Origin: Saccharibacillus soli
GTDB taxonomy: Bacteria > Bacillota > Bacilli > Paenibacillales > Paenibacillaceae
DNA length: 64,000 nucleotides
Direction: 5' to 3'
Assembly (NCBI GenBank): GCA_002189105.1
Contig: NIOB01000001.1
Location: 1,426,001-1,490,000, forward strand
Positions 62,802-64,000 of the stretch are shown piece by piece. Each line of letters starts with the position of its first letter. Position 1 is the first letter of the stretch. The notes beneath the pieces are model-generated. The model was not told the DNA's origin. It worked only from the letters and a program-made list of their open reading frames with translations, and made no database searches. The position numbers and the translations under genes were made by a program.

Positions 62802-63686
62802 TCATTCCTTGATGGCGCCAATCATTACACCTTTGACAAAGTACTTTTGCAGAAAAGGATAAATGAACAGGATCGGCAGCGTAGCTATCATGATCGTCGC
62901 GTATTTGATACTTTCGCCGATGGCCTCCCGATCCCCTGTCGCCGCCCCGGTCGTCATCGAATCGGTGCTATTCTGAATGAGAATCTCCCGCAGGACAAGC
63001 TGAAGTGGGTACAGATCGCGGTCGCGGATATACAGGATGGCGCCGAACCACGAATTCCAGTGAGCCACCCCGTAGAACAGAATCATCACCGCAATGACCG
63101 GCATCGACAGCGGTACGACAATTCGCCATAGAATCCGCATCTCGCCAGCACCGTCGATCCGTGCCGATTCGAGCAGACTTTCCGAGATCTCCTGAAAAGC
63201 AGTACGCATGATAATGAGATTATAACTGCTAATCAACCCGGGAATCATCAAGGCGAGCAGATTATTTCCCATATGCAGCGTGTTGTTGATGAGCAGATAG
63301 CTGGGAATAATGCCCCCGTTAAAAAACATCGTGAACACAATCGCCAACATGATCGGATTGCGCAGCATGAACGTTTTGCGAGATAGCGTATATGCCCCAA
63401 GGATGGTAAAAACCAGATTGAGTGCCGTGCCCAGCACCACAATTAGAATCGTATTCCGGTAGCCCGACAGAATACTTGGGTTACCAAGAACTCGCTTGTA
63501 GCCATCCAGGTTGAATCCATCCGGCCAGAGCAGCAGACCCCGGTGCTCCAGCAGGCGCGACGAATCGCTAAGTGAGGCGTTCAGTACATGCCAGAGCGGG
63601 TAAAGCGTCACGACAATCAGCAGCAGCATGACCAGGACATTGAAGCCGTCGAACACCTTCTCCCCCAGCGTACGTTTGATTTGCAT
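62802..63686 (-). CDS. YtcP/LplC-like carbohydrate ABC permease, second copy
   Basis: A 294-residue permease with six helices, EAA loop ESLLESARIDGAGEMRILWRI (in part) and end FVKGVMIGAIKE. It has exactly the same length as the paralogue at 41169-42053 and differs throughout, so the duplication is not recent. AAAGGAGGAGTCGT precedes the ATG. The LplB-like partner ends 21 bases upstream. No binding-protein gene follows it, unlike in the first module. Confidence 0.93.
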   Translation of the reverse strand: MQIKRTLGEKVFDGFNVLVMLLLIVVTLYPLWHVLNASLSDSSRLLEHRGLLLWPDGFNLDGYKRVLGNPSILSGYRNTILIVVLGTALNLVFTILGAYTLSRKTFMLRNPIMLAIVFTMFFNGGIIPSYLLINNTLHMGNNLLALMIPGLISSYNLIIMRTAFQEISESLLESARIDGAGEMRILWRIVVPLSMPVIAVMILFYGVAHWNSWFGAILYIRDRDLYPLQLVLREILIQNSTDSMTTGAATGDREAIGESIKYATIMIATLPILFIYPFLQKYFVKGVMIGAIKE

Positions 63687-63707
63687 ACGACTCCTCCTTT
63701 CTCCTTG

Positions 63708-64000
63708 TCAGAACAGCTTGTTGTCAGAAAGCATCTTGGAAAGGCGATTTGCACCCAGCAGCAGGATGAAGTTGACGACCGACTGAAACAGTCCTACGGC
63801 AGTCGTATAACTGAACTCCGACCCTTCACTGATCCCTTTGCGGTAAACAAAGGTTGAGATGACGTCAGCTGTATCATACACATTCGGATTGTAGAGCAGA
63901 ATGATCTTCTCGAATCCGATCTCCATCAGGCCACCGATACGCAGAATGAGCAGAATGACGATCATCGGTAGAATACCGGGAAGTGTGATATGCCACACCT
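63708..64000 (-). CDS. LplB-like carbohydrate ABC permease, N-terminus outside window
   Basis: The readable 97 C-terminal residues carry the end of the EAA region (VWHITLPGI-like start), IGFEKIILLYNPNVYDTADV, then VISTFVYRKGI and the terminal helix GANRLSKMLSDNKLF. They align by eye with the last third of the LplB-like protein at 42072-43022. It heads, or lies near the head of, the second uptake module, whose start is beyond the right edge. Confidence 0.9.
   Translation of the reverse strand, partial: VWHITLPGILPMIVILLILRIGGLMEIGFEKIILLYNPNVYDTADVISTFVYRKGISEGSEFSYTTAVGLFQSVVNFILLLGANRLSKMLSDNKLF

Overview
The window looks like chromosomal DNA from a Gram-positive member of Bacillales, most likely Paenibacillus or a close relative. 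The signs are AGGAGG-type ribosome binding sites on nearly every gene, frequent GTG and TTG starts, LplB/YtcP-type oligosaccharide permeases beside very large membrane-anchored AraC regulators, a TreA-TreP-TreR system, CysJI, a YxjG-like methionine synthase and MbcS-like acyl-CoA synthetase. No phage, insertion sequence, CRISPR array, tRNA or rRNA was seen. Most genes lie on the minus strand.

Layout. 1-2000: a CBS-domain protein cut by the window edge and an HtrA serine protease. 2098-6174 (plus): a 1060-residue acetyltransferase fusion followed 12 bases later by an amidohydrolase. 6331-9260: a BlaI-type repressor and M56 (BlaR1-like) membrane protease, with two operators in and after their promoter. 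9435-10193: an SMI1/KNR4-like protein. 10465-15360: treA-treP-treR read from a TreR-type promoter. 15599-19246: cysJ-cysI sulfite reductase. 19515-22973: a VOC protein, a GH2 beta-glucuronidase-like enzyme and a divergent AraC regulator. 23066-34917: mostly single genes, including a two-repeat lipoprotein, a LysR/MetE-like pair, DinB, a DMT exporter, an acyl-CoA synthetase, a FAD disulfide reductase and an Hfq-like protein.

35026-43022 is a polysaccharide-use operon: LplB-like permease, YtcP-like permease, solute-binding lipoprotein, heparinase II/III-type lyase and a sensor AraC regulator. 59122-64000 is a second module of the same design: permease pair, sensor AraC regulator and GH88 unsaturated uronyl hydrolase, running off the right edge. 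None of the lyase, GH88 and GH2 enzymes has a visible signal peptide. A reasonable reading is import of uronate-containing oligosaccharides followed by cleavage in the cytoplasm.

Between these modules, 43430-58887 is an accessory stretch. It holds an AT-rich membrane protein, a methyltransferase broken by an in-frame TAG, a GT2-GtrA/phosphodiester glycosidase pair, and a dense row of small soluble proteins (SMI1/KNR4-like, GrpB, DUF1963 and DUF4304-like, zinc ribbon, HAD phosphatase, P-loop kinase-like and several unknowns), many overlapping by 4-8 bases. Functional assignments come from recognised motifs and family resemblance only; no database search was run.
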